Positions 9,426 through 19,035 of a DNA stretch of 53,311 bases are shown piece after piece. Position 1 is the first letter of the stretch, and every line of letters starts with the position of its first letter. The notes under the pieces were generated by a model. That model made no database searches, was not told the origin of the DNA, and worked only from the letters and a program-made list of their open reading frames with translations. The translations under genes and the position numbers were made by a program. The stretch is from Ectothiorhodospiraceae bacterium (GTDB lineage Bacteria; Pseudomonadota; Gammaproteobacteria; Nitrococcales; Halorhodospiraceae), in NCBI GenBank assembly GCA_003552625.1, contig PUNM01000116.1, forward strand, positions 1 to 53,311, in the 5' to 3' direction.

Positions 9426-10334
9426 ATGCGCAACCCCCGATACCCCCTGCTTGCCCTGCTTGTCATCAGCCTCGGAGCACTGACCGGCTGCCAGGGGGCT
9501 TTCTTCTATCCGGAACCCGAGCACTACTGGGACCCAGCAGACGCAGGACTCGTCTACGACGACGTTCACTTTGAGGCTGCAGACGGAACCGAGCTACACG
9601 GCTGGTTTCTGCCGTCTCGAACGGACGAAGTCCATGGGACAGTGATCCATTTCCACGGTAACGCCCAGAACATCAGTGCACATGTGGCAGCGGTCTGGTG
9701 GCTACCGCGTAAGGGGTTTCAGGTCTTGACCTTCGATTACCGCGGTTTCGGTCGCTCCGCAGGCTCCCCCGACTTTTCGGGTGTTCACGAGGACGGGCTT
9801 GCGGCCCTGGCCAAAGCACGGGAACTCGAGGAGGTGCAACTGGACGAGACGGTGATTCTCGGCCAAAGCCTCGGCGCCAGCGTCGCGATCACGGTCACGA
9901 CCAAATGGGACGGCCCACAACCCGCCGGCGTCGCAGCCGAAAACCCCTTCGACAGCTACCGTGGGATCACGCGGGAGAAACTCGGCGGATTCTGGCTCAC
10001 CTGGCCCCTGCAGATCCCGCTCTCCTGGCTGGTCTCCGACGCCTACGCACCGATTGACCGTGTCGACCAGCTGACTCCCACGCCCATACTCCTGATCGCC
10101 GGGAGCGAGGACCGAACGATTCCGCCATTTCACAGCCAGCGCCTCTACAAAGCTGCAAAGGAGCCTCGCGCAATTTGGGTTCTCGAGGGTGCCCGGCACA
10201 ACGCCGCGCTGGCAGACGCCACGGTTCGCTCTCGGTTGGTCGAGGTCTTCCTCGGGTGGATTGAGGGTGACGCGGACGCTGCCGCTTCTCCGCCCGAGGG
10301 GCCCTGGCAACCCGACCCCGTCAGACAACCCTAA
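9426..10334 (+). CDS. Lipoprotein alpha/beta hydrolase
   Basis: 302 residues. The N-terminus is a lipoprotein signal (LLALLVISLGALTGC, lipobox LTGC, lipidated Cys at 22). The alpha/beta-hydrolase core has an oxyanion region (VIHFHGNAQNISAH), a strand-turn FDYRGFGRSAG, nucleophile elbow GQSLGAS with Ser148, acid Asp229 in GSEDRTIP and His258 in GARHNAAL, a complete triad. It resembles the Bem46/ABHD13-like group; the substrate (ester, lipid or peptide) is not known. It starts 13 bases after the DUF4105 gene and most likely works with it in the envelope. The next gene is convergent, 15 bases away. Confidence 0.9.
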   Translation: MRNPRYPLLALLVISLGALTGCQGAFFYPEPEHYWDPADAGLVYDDVHFEAADGTELHGWFLPSRTDEVHGTVIHFHGNAQNISAHVAAVWWLPRKGFQVLTFDYRGFGRSAGSPDFSGVHEDGLAALAKARELEEVQLDETVILGQSLGASVAITVTTKWDGPQPAGVAAENPFDSYRGITREKLGGFWLTWPLQIPLSWLVSDAYAPIDRVDQLTPTPILLIAGSEDRTIPPFHSQRLYKAAKEPRAIWVLEGARHNAALADATVRSRLVEVFLGWIEGDADAAASPPEGPWQPDPVRQP

Positions 10335-10349
10335 ACCCCGGGGCTGCCT

Positions 10350-11069
10350 TTACCAGAGGGACTGGACAACCGCGGCCAGGCCGGCGACCGCGGATACGCT
10401 GAGGATGGCCCCGCGCAGCCAGCGCCGGTCGAGCAGGCGCGCTGTATAGTTCGAAACCCAGAAACCGGCCGCAACCCCAGGCAGCAGGCTCAGGCCGAGG
10501 AGTAACTCGTCCACACCGAAACGGCCGATAATCGCCAAGCCGCTCAGCGAGCCAATAGCGCCCACCACGAAAACCGCCGACATCGAGGCCCGCAGCCGCG
10601 CCCCACTGACCCCCTGGTATGCCAGGGCGAGTGGCGGCCCACCGATGGAGGTCGCCGTCGCCATGAAACCGGAGAGCGAGCCCCCGAGAAGCAATCGGCG
10701 TCCGGTGGGCTTCGGTGCCCCGGCCACTACGCTGAGCACCACCGCCAAGAGCACCAGCCCACCGAAGATCAGCGAGACGTGCGTCTCGTCAACCCGTGCG
10801 AGCACAAAAGCGGCAAGAGCCGCCCCGGTGAGCTGTCCGGGAATAGCCCAACGGATACCAACCACGTCGAGGGATTGGCGCTCTCGAATCAGCATGGCCA
10901 GCGGCAGGGCCATGCCCACGACTAGCATCGGCCCGGGTACCCACCCTGGATCGATCCAGTAAAGGATCGGCGCCCCGATTAAGGCAACGCCGAAACCGAT
11001 CGATCCCTGGACCACCGTCCCGGCGAAAAGTACCAGCGTGGCTAGAAGCCACTCGGTTATCTCAATCAC
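10350..11069 (-). CDS. TauE/SafE (TSUP) family membrane permease
   Basis: A 239-residue integral inner-membrane protein with about eight hydrophobic segments and the TSUP internal duplication: GTVVQGSIGFGVALIGAPIL in the first half and GFMATATSIGGPPLALAYQG in the second. TSUP members move sulfite, sulfoacetate, taurine-derived or other small organic anions, commonly outward; the substrate here is not deducible. The start codon is GTG at 11069 with a weak ribosome site. It is the last gene of a minus-strand run after the H-NS-like gene, 69 bases away, and is convergent with the hydrolase. Confidence 0.9.
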   Translation of the reverse strand: MIEITEWLLATLVLFAGTVVQGSIGFGVALIGAPILYWIDPGWVPGPMLVVGMALPLAMLIRERQSLDVVGIRWAIPGQLTGAALAAFVLARVDETHVSLIFGGLVLLAVVLSVVAGAPKPTGRRLLLGGSLSGFMATATSIGGPPLALAYQGVSGARLRASMSAVFVVGAIGSLSGLAIIGRFGVDELLLGLSLLPGVAAGFWVSNYTARLLDRRWLRGAILSVSAVAGLAAVVQSLW

Positions 11070-11138
11070 CGGGACACCAGTCGCTCACCCGTTCTCGAAT
11101 CCTTTTCGTCAGTCCGATTCGTGCTGTGGGCCGCGCGA

Positions 11139-11501
11139 TCAGGTCTCCGGAATGCGGAGCTCTTCAACATCGCCACCCTGGGCTTCCCACTCCTTGATCC
11201 AGACCGGTTTGCGCCCACGGCCCGTCCAGGTCTTCGAGGGATCTTCCGGATGGCGGAACTTCGGCGGCACTTTCCCGCCCTTGGCTCCGCTACCACCTTT
11301 GGCCACACCGGAGACAATCTCTTCCAGGTCGAGCCCATACTTCTGGGCGACCATTTTCATCTCCTGCTGGGCCTGCTTGCGCGCTTCCTTCTCGCGCCGC
11401 TTTTGCTCCTTCTCAATAATGCGCGCGGCCTTCTGCAGTTCCGGGAAGTCAAGCTGCTCAACCGCTTCCTGGATTTGATCAAGTGCTTGGTCTGTCATCA
11501 T
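11139..11501 (-). CDS. H-NS family nucleoid protein
   Basis: A 120-residue xenogeneic-silencer-type DNA-binding protein. The N-terminal ~65 residues are a charged coiled coil for oligomerization (ARIIEKEQKRREKEARKQAQ). A Gly/Lys linker follows. The C-terminal H-NS domain is textbook: FRHPEDPSKTWTGRGRKPVW, with the minor-groove loop GRGRKP. The open frame extends upstream with a TTG, but ATG 11501 has GGAGG at 11 bases and is preferred; a second ATG follows directly. It is closer to the short H-NS/BpH3/MvaT-analogue proteins of proteobacteria than to the 137-residue enteric form. It is probably transcribed alone: 165 bases separate it from the transporter upstream. Confidence 0.92.
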   Translation of the reverse strand: MMTDQALDQIQEAVEQLDFPELQKAARIIEKEQKRREKEARKQAQQEMKMVAQKYGLDLEEIVSGVAKGGSGAKGGKVPPKFRHPEDPSKTWTGRGRKPVWIKEWEAQGGDVEELRIPET

Positions 11502-11666
11502 CACCCCGATTACCTCCAACAACCATTACGTGGACAACGCAAAACTAGCGAAAATGCCCCGGATTGTAAACGGAAGCAACGGTCATCCGGGTGAATGCCC
11601 CCGATAATCGATGGTTCAGACCGACGAGTCACCGGAATTTTGCAGAGGATTTGCGCAGCGGACCGA

Positions 11667-13121
11667 TCAGAAACCGAGGAAGAATGGGGCCAGGAGAAAT
11701 GCAGCAGCCGTGGCCACAATCGCGCCCGCGAAAGTCAGGATCGCCCCCGCCCGCACCATATCTGGCACAGTGATTCGGTCACTGCCAAAGACAATGGCAT
11801 TCGGCGGCGTTGCAACCGGCAGCATAAAGGCTGCTGAAGCGGCCAACGCCACCGGCACGCCCAGCAGCAGCGGATGCAGTTCGATACTGAGCGCAAGCGA
11901 GGTCACCAGCGGAAGGAGTGTCGCTGCCGTAGCAGTGTTGCTCGTCACATGACTCATTAATGCGGCGAGTACCGCAATGGACAGAACCAGTACCGGAGAC
12001 GGCCAGCCACCGATCCCGGCCAGCAGGCCGGCCACGTACCCGGCAAGCCCACTCTCATCGATCGCTACGCCCAGGCTCAGTCCACCGCCGACCAAAACCA
12101 GTACGCCCCAGGGCAAGCCCCGGGTATCCTCCCAGTCGAGAAGAAACTGCAGGTTTTTTCGGTCCGCGGGAACCAGGAACAGCGCGAGCGCCCCGACCAG
12201 CGCGATACCCGCATCACTGATCTGAACCTGTACCGGCAGCACGGACTCCAGCCACGGCCGCATCACCCAAGCCAGAGCGGTAAGGACAAAAACCGTCAGA
12301 ACCCGCCGCTCCGTGCGCTGCATGGCGCCAATCTGACGGCGTTCCTGATCGATAAGTTCATCCACGCCGGGAATGGCCTGCCGCGGTAATGGGAACGCCC
12401 AACGGGTGAGAACCGCCCAGGCAAGGAGCAGCATTGTCATGGACACCGGAACGCCAACCGCCATCCACTGCGCAAAGCCGATCTGTATCCCGAAACGCTC
12501 CCCGACATAGCCAGCCAGGAATGCGTTGGGCGGCGTTCCGATGAGCGTACCGAGCCCGCCGATGTTTGCACCGAAAGCGATGCTTAGAAGCAGCGCGAGG
12601 GTGAACTTCCGATCCGACTGCCCCGTACGGCTTTCCACAAGGCCGATCACGGAGAGCCCGATCGGCAGCATCATTGCCGCGGTGGCTGTGTTGCTCACCC
12701 ACATGGATAGCAGCGCTGTTGCAAGCATAAAACCGGCCACGAGAAGATCATCCCGGCCGCCGGTTAACGAAAGAATGAGCAGCGCAATCCGTCGATGGAG
12801 CCCCCAGCGCTGGATCGCCATGGCGATCAGGAATCCGCCGAGGAAAAGAAAAATCATTGGGTTGGCGTAGGGCGCCATGGCGGACTCAGGGCTCGACACC
12901 CCAAGCAGCGGCAGGGCGGCTGCCGGCAGGAGCGCGGTGGCCGCAATGGGCAACGCCTCCGTGACCCACCAGGTGGCCATGAGCACCGTGAGCGCAGCCA
13001 CCTGCCAGGCAGCTGGATCCAGGTCGGCAGGTGGACCGGCAAGCAGCATCAGACCGGCGGCGAGGGGGCCGCCGATCACTCCGATCACCCGCCGCCGGGG
13101 GAGATGTTCACGCAGGCTCAC
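11667..13121 (-). CDS. DASS/SLC13 family sodium-coupled anion transporter
   Basis: A 484-residue inner-membrane transporter of the divalent-anion:Na+ symporter family (substrates are dicarboxylates, sulfate or phosphate). Both Ser-Asn-Thr motifs that hold sodium and substrate are present: [17 protein letters not shown] and [17 protein letters not shown]. There are about eleven hydrophobic segments, including the family [12 protein letters not shown] stretch. The start is GTG at 13121 and overlaps the stop of the chemoreceptor gene by four bases (GTGA), so translation is coupled. That linkage suggests the receptor and transporter respond to the same condition, though the ligand is unknown. The following gap (11502-11666) holds the H-NS promoter region. 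Confidence 0.93.
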   Translation of the reverse strand: MSLREHLPRRRVIGVIGGPLAAGLMLLAGPPADLDPAAWQVAALTVLMATWWVTEALPIAATALLPAAALPLLGVSSPESAMAPYANPMIFLFLGGFLIAMAIQRWGLHRRIALLILSLTGGRDDLLVAGFMLATALLSMWVSNTATAAMMLPIGLSVIGLVESRTGQSDRKFTLALLLSIAFGANIGGLGTLIGTPPNAFLAGYVGERFGIQIGFAQWMAVGVPVSMTMLLLAWAVLTRWAFPLPRQAIPGVDELIDQERRQIGAMQRTERRVLTVFVLTALAWVMRPWLESVLPVQVQISDAGIALVGALALFLVPADRKNLQFLLDWEDTRGLPWGVLVLVGGGLSLGVAIDESGLAGYVAGLLAGIGGWPSPVLVLSIAVLAALMSHVTSNTATAATLLPLVTSLALSIELHPLLLGVPVALAASAAFMLPVATPPNAIVFGSDRITVPDMVRAGAILTFAGAIVATAAAFLLAPFFLGF

Positions 13122-14746
13122 ACTTTGAACTGCTCAACCAGCTTCTTGAGGTCCCGGGCCAGAACTTCCAGCTCATCGCCGGCCTTCTTCGTCTCTTGAG
13201 ACTCCTGCGCAGTCTGCTCGGCCACATCGTTGATCGAGGTGACGCTCCGATTGATCTCCTCGACCACCTGGCTCTGCTCTTCCGCCGCGCTGGCGATCTC
13301 CGTATTCACCTGGTGGATGGTGCTGACGGACTCTTCGATTTCACCCAGCACCCGATCCGCCTGGGAGGCCTGTGCAACGGTCTCCTCCGTCTGACCATGC
13401 CCCTGCTCCATCGCTGCCTGGGCACTGGAGGTCTCCTCCTGCAGGGCACTGATCATGTCCTGGATCTGCTGCGTGGACTCATGGGTCCGCGTCGCTAGCT
13501 TGCGGACCTCATCGGCGACCACCGCGAAGCCACGCCCTTGCTCGCCGGCCCGTGCCGCCTCGATCGCCGCATTGAGAGCGAGCAGGTTGGTCTGCTCAGC
13601 AATCTCGCGGATGAGGTCGATGACCGTGCCAATCTGCTCGCTGTCGTTCGAGAGCTTCTGAATGGCCTGCGCCGCCTTGGTGACGTCATCGGCCAGCTGG
13701 TTGATCCCCGAGACCGTCCGCTGCACCACGTCTCGACCCCGCTGGGCCGCATCGGAGCCGGTCTGGGTCGCCTCGGCCGCATGCTGCGCGTTACGCGCCA
13801 CTTCCTGGGCAGTAGAAGTCATCTCGTTCATGGCCGTGGCCACCTGCTCGATCTCCGAGCGCTGGCGCTCTACACGGTCGTTGGTGCGATCCGTGACCTC
13901 GGAGACCTGACGGGCCGAATCGTCGAGCTGATCGGCCATCCGGACCACCCGCGATATCAAGTCGTGGAAAACCTCCATCGAGCGGTTGAAAGCGGCCGAG
14001 GCCTCACCGATCTCGTTCTTCCCGGAGACGTCCAACCGCTTGGTCAGGTCGCCCCCCCCGCTGGCGATGGCGTCCAGGTTGTGGGTCATCTCATTGATGG
14101 GGCTGGTGACGAAACGCTGGATGAAGAGGTAGACCACCAACAGGAACGGCAGGCTGACAAACACGGCAAGGCCAAAGATCGTCGTACCGAAGCCGATCAC
14201 GGCCTGGTTGACGTCCTCCAGGGAGATTTCCATGTTGACCGCGCCCAAGACCTCCCCTTCCAGATGGTGGCCGTGGCAGTCGATGCAGCTCTTGCCGAGG
14301 AAATCGGTCTCATTGAAGTTCGGAATCACCGCACGTAGTGCACTGCCGCCGTCCACCTCCGAGATATAAGCCTCACCGGTACGCAGGACTTCTTTCTCGA
14401 TCTCATCCTGCGGTTGCTCCTCTTCCCGGCCGGGGCCATACAACTCCTCGGTCGCCTCTGCGCGAAGAACCCGCAACCCGGCAACATTGGGGAGTTCCTG
14501 GATCTGATCCAGGAACTCCTCGCGCTGGTCCATGGTGTTGGTCCACATCATGGCGGTCAGCCCGGCCATCGTCATCTGATTCATCGTGTCGGTGAATTCC
14601 ACGGCCTGATCCACCGCCACGTTGCGCTGCTCCCACGCCGCATAGCCGATCGTCGTCGTCCAGGCCAGGACGAGCATGACCCAGATACTGACGAGCAGAC
14701 GAACCCAGATCTTGACGTCGTGCAGGCGGCGCAAGAGCTTCATCAC
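13118..14746 (-). CDS. Methyl-accepting chemotaxis protein with periplasmic heme c motif
   Basis: A 542-residue membrane chemoreceptor. TM1 is about residues 13-35, a periplasmic domain 36-183, TM2 about 184-210, HAMP to about 265, then the long cytoplasmic signalling coil with the conserved tip ([33 protein letters not shown]). The periplasmic domain contains CIDCH at 154-158, a c-type heme attachment motif, followed by [13 protein letters not shown] as in heme-containing receptors such as Desulfovibrio DcrA and Geobacter receptors. Redox or oxygen sensing is therefore likely (inference). GTG 14746 has AAGGAG at 6 bases; ATG 14743 is the alternative. It overlaps the DASS transporter gene downstream. 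There is no CheR-tethering pentapeptide at the C-terminus (ends KLVEQFKV). Confidence 0.94.
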   Translation of the reverse strand: MMKLLRRLHDVKIWVRLLVSIWVMLVLAWTTTIGYAAWEQRNVAVDQAVEFTDTMNQMTMAGLTAMMWTNTMDQREEFLDQIQELPNVAGLRVLRAEATEELYGPGREEEQPQDEIEKEVLRTGEAYISEVDGGSALRAVIPNFNETDFLGKSCIDCHGHHLEGEVLGAVNMEISLEDVNQAVIGFGTTIFGLAVFVSLPFLLVVYLFIQRFVTSPINEMTHNLDAIASGGGDLTKRLDVSGKNEIGEASAAFNRSMEVFHDLISRVVRMADQLDDSARQVSEVTDRTNDRVERQRSEIEQVATAMNEMTSTAQEVARNAQHAAEATQTGSDAAQRGRDVVQRTVSGINQLADDVTKAAQAIQKLSNDSEQIGTVIDLIREIAEQTNLLALNAAIEAARAGEQGRGFAVVADEVRKLATRTHESTQQIQDMISALQEETSSAQAAMEQGHGQTEETVAQASQADRVLGEIEESVSTIHQVNTEIASAAEEQSQVVEEINRSVTSINDVAEQTAQESQETKKAGDELEVLARDLKKLVEQFKV

Positions 14747-14856
14747 AACGGACTCCTTCTAACCGGGGGGCAACGCGGAGCCGGTTCGACCTGGGCAAAG
14801 GCCTTACCGCTTTCGCGGACATTAACACAGGTGTCACGAAACCAAGACAAGGCGGC

Positions 14857-16260
14857 CTAACGCCCCAGCCCCGGAGGTATGCCACCGCCAGGACCGCCAC
14901 CGGGGCCACCCGGGCCGCCACCACCCATGAGCTGCTGCATCATGCGCTGGGCGCCGCCCTTCTTCTTGACTTGTTTCATCATCTTCTGCATCTGCTTGAA
15001 CTGCTTGAGCAGGCGATTCACGTCCTGGACCTGGACACCGGCGCCAGCGGCGATGCGCTTTTTGCGCGAACCGCCGATAATATCCGGCTTGCTCCGCTCC
15101 GCCGGGGTCATGGAGTTGATCATCGCGAGCTGGCGGCGGACGACCCGATCGTCGAGCGAATCGCGGACCTTGTCCATCTGCTTGCCCAGCCCCGGCATCT
15201 TGTCCATGACACCGCCAAGGCCGCCGAGCTTGTCGATCTGCTGCATCTGCTCCTTGAAATCGTTGAGATCGAACCCCTTGCCGCCCTTGCGCAGCTTTTT
15301 CTCAAGCTTTTGCGCCTTTTCCTGATCAACACTACGCTCGACCTCTTCGACCAGGCTCACCACATCGCCCTTGCCCAGGATGCGCGAGGCCACGCGCTCG
15401 GGGTGGAAGGGCTCCAGGGCATCGGTCTTCTCACCCACACCCAGGAACTTGATGGGCGCCCCGGTTATATGGCGCACGGAGAGCGCGGCACCACCCCGTG
15501 CGTCACCATCCGTCTTGGTCAGAACGACCCCGGTCAGCGGCAGTGCTTCACCGAAGGCCTGCGCCGTCTTCGCCGCATCCTGGCCGGTCATGGAATCGAC
15601 GACGAACAGCGTCTCGGCGGGTTGGATGGCCTTATGGAGGTCGCGAACCTCCGTCATCATCGCCTCGTCGATGGTCAGGCGACCGGCGGTATCGACCAGG
15701 ACGACGTCGTAATAGTGCCGGCGTGCATGATCCACCGCGTCGCGGGCGATGCGCTCCGGCTTCTGGTCACTGCGCGAGGGGAAGAAATCCACCTCGACCT
15801 GCCCGGCAAGCGTCTCGAGCTGATCGATCGCCGCCGGCCGGTAGACGTCACAGCTGACCACGAGGACTTTCTTTTTCTCCCGCTCGCGCAGGTAGCGGGC
15901 CAACTTGCCGATGGAGGTGGTCTTACCGGAACCCTGCAGTCCTGCCACGAGCACAACGGCCGGTGGCTGGACACTCAGATTCAAGGGCTCCGCCTTCTCG
16001 CCCATGACGCGGATCAACTCGTCCTGGACGATCTTGATGAACGTCTGCCCCGGCGTCAGGCTCTTGGCGACCTCGGCGCCTTCGGCGCGTTTCTTGACCT
16101 CCTCCGTGAAGCTGCGCACCACCGGCAGGGCCACGTCGGCCTCGAGAAGAGCCATGCGCACCTCGCGCACGGTCTCCTGAATATTCTCCTCAGTGATGCG
16201 ACCCCGCCCGCTCATGCGCTGGGTTACGGAGTCGAAGCGTCCTGTCAGGTTCTCAAACAT
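14857..16260 (-). CDS. ffh: Signal recognition particle protein Ffh
   Basis: SRP54 GTPase; with 4.5S RNA it binds signal sequences at the ribosome and hands them to FtsY. 467 residues in N-G-M order: the N helical bundle begins MFENLTGRFDSVTQRMSG, the G domain has GLQGSGKTTSIGKLA, DTAGRL and TKTDGD, and the M domain is methionine-rich (MQQIDKLGGLGGVMDKMPGL). The tail is a Gly/Pro-rich run ending PPGLGR. The open frame continues eight codons upstream, but family homology begins at ATG 16260. It is transcribed away from ypjD, the usual gammaproteobacterial neighbour, and probably from the -10 at 16302-16307. Confidence 0.97.
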   Translation of the reverse strand: MFENLTGRFDSVTQRMSGRGRITEENIQETVREVRMALLEADVALPVVRSFTEEVKKRAEGAEVAKSLTPGQTFIKIVQDELIRVMGEKAEPLNLSVQPPAVVLVAGLQGSGKTTSIGKLARYLREREKKKVLVVSCDVYRPAAIDQLETLAGQVEVDFFPSRSDQKPERIARDAVDHARRHYYDVVLVDTAGRLTIDEAMMTEVRDLHKAIQPAETLFVVDSMTGQDAAKTAQAFGEALPLTGVVLTKTDGDARGGAALSVRHITGAPIKFLGVGEKTDALEPFHPERVASRILGKGDVVSLVEEVERSVDQEKAQKLEKKLRKGGKGFDLNDFKEQMQQIDKLGGLGGVMDKMPGLGKQMDKVRDSLDDRVVRRQLAMINSMTPAERSKPDIIGGSRKKRIAAGAGVQVQDVNRLLKQFKQMQKMMKQVKKKGGAQRMMQQLMGGGGPGGPGGGPGGGIPPGLGR

Positions 16261-16301
16261 CGTTGCCGACCACTCTGGTACCAAAACGGTGATGGCTGCG
16301 C

Positions 16302-16307
16302 ATTATA
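16302..16307 (-). promoter_or_regulatory. Probable -10 box for ffh
   Basis: On the minus strand this is a perfect TATAAT, 41 bases before the ffh ATG. No good -35 at 16-18 bases was found, so the assignment rests on the -10 and its position in the divergent ffh/ypjD gap (16261-16439). Confidence 0.4.
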
Positions 16308-16439
16308 CGGGCGCCGCGGTGCCAAGCGCGAACACCGTGAGACCGGGCGGAACCCTAACGCATTTGACACCGATCAAGCGACGCACTCGAAACCGCGCGC
16401 CTTGTCGCAGTAACCTTCCCGCGCCGGCCTGATTGTGCG

Positions 16440-17258
16440 ATGATCCGGCGCGTTATGTATGCCTTGGCGCTGACGGTCGTAACCACCCTGCTCTACCTTG
16501 CCGCGGCAACCGCCGTGGGCATCCGCCTATGGCTTGGTGAAGAGCGAGGCCCCGCCCGCTCGACCGCCATTGCACTGGCCGCGGCGGCCGTGGGCACGCA
16601 CATCGTGGTGGTCTTCGAGACGACCTGGGTGGATGCCGGGCTGAACTTCAGCTTCTTCAGCGCGCTCTCACTGGTCTCGTTCATTACCAGCCTGGGCCTG
16701 GTGCTGGCCAGCCTGCGCAACCGTATTGAGCATCTCGGCGTCCTGCTGTGGCCGCTATCGGCCATGGCAGTAGCGACCACACTGCTCGCTGGTCGCGAGC
16801 CGACCATCCCGCGGGATCCGATGCTCGAGGTCCACATCATCATATCGATGACCGCATACGCCACACTGCTGGCCGCGGTCCTGCAGGCGCTGATCCTGGC
16901 GGCCCTCGACTACCGGCTGCGCCACCACCGCGCCACGGGGTTCGTGCGCCGTCTCCCGGCGCTGCGGACCATGGAGAAGCAGCTCTTCTGGCTGCTGACC
17001 GTCGGCTTCGTGGCGTTGACCGTCGCCCTCGGCAGCGGCTTCCTCTTCTTCATGGAGCGCCTGCTCGAAGGCGCCATGATTCACAAGACGTCCCTGTCCA
17101 TCGCTTCCTGGCTGGCCTTCGGTACGCTGCTGCTCGGCCATGCGGTCTGGGGCTGGCGCGGCCAGACGGCGGTCCGCTGGACGCTCGCCGGCTTTGTTGC
17201 ATTGATGCTCGGCTACTTCGGGACGAAGTTCGTCCTCGAGCTGATCCTCCAGCACTAG
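16440..17258 (+). CDS. ypjD: Inner-membrane cytochrome c assembly-family protein (YpjD/CcsA-like)
   Basis: A 272-residue polytopic protein of the CcsA/CcmC/HemX superfamily with about eight membrane spans. The conserved histidines that could hold heme are visible: GTHIVVVF, LEVHIIISMTAYA, AMIHKTSLSIASW and LLGHAVWGWRG. The WGWRG-type segment resembles the superfamily's Trp-rich signature but without the full WxWD motif. It is the constant divergent neighbour of ffh in gammaproteobacteria. Its exact biochemical role is not established. Alternative start ATG 16455 is possible. Confidence 0.9.
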   Translation: MIRRVMYALALTVVTTLLYLAAATAVGIRLWLGEERGPARSTAIALAAAAVGTHIVVVFETTWVDAGLNFSFFSALSLVSFITSLGLVLASLRNRIEHLGVLLWPLSAMAVATTLLAGREPTIPRDPMLEVHIIISMTAYATLLAAVLQALILAALDYRLRHHRATGFVRRLPALRTMEKQLFWLLTVGFVALTVALGSGFLFFMERLLEGAMIHKTSLSIASWLAFGTLLLGHAVWGWRGQTAVRWTLAGFVALMLGYFGTKFVLELILQH

Positions 17259-17298
17259 GCCGAGCTGCGACCACCGCATTTGCCGCGCGGAATCCGCC

Positions 17299-17883
17299 TC
17301 AGCCGCCCTGGAAGTAATCCGGCTCGTTGCCGGGCTTCCATTTGATGTTGCAGCCGATACTCGGGTACTGCGGATCGGGCGGTGGATCCCCGTTGAGCAA
17401 GCAATCCACGGCATTGCGCAGGTCTGCGCCCGTGATCGGCTGGTTGTTCTTCGGGGTGCTGCCGTCAAACCGACCCCGGTAGTAAAGGCGCAGGTCCGCA
17501 TCGAAGAGGTAGAAGTCCGGGGTGCAGGCTGCGCGGTACGCCTTCGCAACCTCCTGCTCACCATCGAACAGGTACGGGAAGGTATATCCGGCCTCGCGTT
17601 TCTCCTCGGCCATGCGCTCCGGCGCATCATCCGGATGGCTCTCTGGGTTGTTGGAGCTGATGGCCACGACACGCACACCTCGCTCCTGACACTCTCGACC
17701 AAACCGGGCCAGCTCGTCCCTGAGGTGCTTGACGAAGGGGCAGTGGTTGCAGATGAACGCCACCAGAAGGCCCTGCCCTCCGGATACATCTTCCAGCGAG
17801 ACAGTCTCTCCCTCGGCATCCCGCAGAACGAACGGCGGTGCTGGAGTCCCCACCGCCAGCATCGTGGATTCGGTTCGTACCAT
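17299..17883 (-). CDS. Thioredoxin-fold peroxiredoxin-like protein
   Basis: A 194-residue AhpC/TSA-type protein without signal peptide. The start of the fold (GTPAPPFVLRDAEGETVSLE) and the active-site segment VAFICNHCPFVKHLRDEL are clear. The Cys pair is arranged CNHC, as in the family of thioredoxin-like proteins annotated as YfcH/ResA-like peroxiredoxins of unknown reductant. A further Cys occurs in AACTPDFYLFD, at the cis-Pro loop. The tail ends with an IGCNIKWKPGNEPDY motif typical of this group. AGGAG lies seven bases before the ATG. It follows no obvious partner and is convergent with ypjD. Confidence 0.9.
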   Translation of the reverse strand: MVRTESTMLAVGTPAPPFVLRDAEGETVSLEDVSGGQGLLVAFICNHCPFVKHLRDELARFGRECQERGVRVVAISSNNPESHPDDAPERMAEEKREAGYTFPYLFDGEQEVAKAYRAACTPDFYLFDADLRLYYRGRFDGSTPKNNQPITGADLRNAVDCLLNGDPPPDPQYPSIGCNIKWKPGNEPDYFQGG

Positions 17884-17921
17884 GACGTCTCTCCTCTTGC
17901 TGCTGCGCTGCCCGCGGGCGG

Positions 17922-18944
17922 TTAACCGCCGTGCTCCTCTTCGGCCCGATCAACCGCATCGAGCAGGCGCTCCAATAACCGCTCGGCGTCACCACCCACC
18001 CGGGAGGTAAAGATCGCCCGCAGCGGACGGGCCAGATCCCGGAATGCCTCTTGCTCCTCCGGATCCAGTGTTGCCTGATTCACGTTGGCAATTTCTTCGA
18101 TCTCAGCGCGTTGATCTTCGTTCACCGTCTGCTGCATCTGGTAAGACCACTCGAGCAGATCCTCAGTGATCTCGCGCAGCAGCGCCCGCTCGCTCCGCGA
18201 AAGCCGATCGTAGAACCAGCGGCTCGCCAAAAAGGCCGAGAGATAGGGCGCGTGCTCAGCAACCGTGTATTCACGATGAAATTCGTAGGTCCCGACCTCC
18301 CGGTGTCGCGACCAGGAGAGTTCGGTGACGTCAGCCGCCCCGTCGGCCAGGGCCTCGTAGAGCCCCCCCTGCTCTACGGGGACAGCCTGCGCTCCATAAA
18401 CACGCAGGGACTCCTGCTGCATCGGGCTCTCTGCCGTCGCGACGCGGACCCCCTCGAAAGCCGCCGGACGGGTCAACGGTGCATCGCTGCTCCACACCCG
18501 CCACCCCTGAGGCACTACGCTCAGTAGCTGCATGCGCTCGTCACGGTAGGCCTGCTGGAGCGTATCGCTCCAGAGTAGTTCAGGATCGTTCAGAGCCCAC
18601 GTATTCACGGCAGGGTCGTCACTGAGGACGTAGTGAAGGTCGAAAAGCTGGTGCTCCGGAACCCACTGCGCGAGATCGCTGGAACCGAAAGCGAAGTGTA
18701 CGGCGTTGTCGCGCAGTTGCTTGTGGACGGCCTGAGTATCACCGAGCGCACCGTAGGGGTAGATCGAGACCTCGACGGCGCCCTCGGTTCGCTCTTCAAC
18801 CTCCTGCGCAAACCGTTTGGCGTACTCGTGCTGAACCCCGCCGGAGGTTTCCTCCAAAGCCACCCGCCACTGCTCCGGATCTTGCTCGCCGCATCCGGCG
18901 AGAGTCAGCGTCACCGCACCGGCGAGCAATCCGCCGCGCAGCAT
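17922..18944 (-). CDS. TRAP transporter substrate-binding lipoprotein (DctP family)
   Basis: Extracytoplasmic solute receptor of a TRAP system, 340 residues from ATG 18944. Unlike typical DctP it has a lipobox (LLAGAVTLTLAGC), so it is predicted to be membrane-anchored. The mature protein starts with the family pattern EQWRVALEETSGG and later has AVHFAFGSSDLAQWVPEH, QGWRVWSSDAPLTRPAAFEG and the Arg-containing VRVATAESPMQQESLRVYGA that normally contacts the carboxylate. The open frame runs further upstream, but no signal-like start exists there; the ribosome site is weak (GGAAG, 14 bases). It is a paralogue of the DctP 91 bases upstream, with identical length. Confidence 0.88.
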   Translation of the reverse strand: MLRGGLLAGAVTLTLAGCGEQDPEQWRVALEETSGGVQHEYAKRFAQEVEERTEGAVEVSIYPYGALGDTQAVHKQLRDNAVHFAFGSSDLAQWVPEHQLFDLHYVLSDDPAVNTWALNDPELLWSDTLQQAYRDERMQLLSVVPQGWRVWSSDAPLTRPAAFEGVRVATAESPMQQESLRVYGAQAVPVEQGGLYEALADGAADVTELSWSRHREVGTYEFHREYTVAEHAPYLSAFLASRWFYDRLSRSERALLREITEDLLEWSYQMQQTVNEDQRAEIEEIANVNQATLDPEEQEAFRDLARPLRAIFTSRVGGDAERLLERLLDAVDRAEEEHGG

Positions 18945-19035
18945 GGCGGCAGCCGGTCTTCCTTCGCAGTAGCCGCCGGGGCCCGAGGCCCCGGCCCAAG
19001 CTAGCGATCGCTCAAACGGTTTCACGGCCAAGCGT

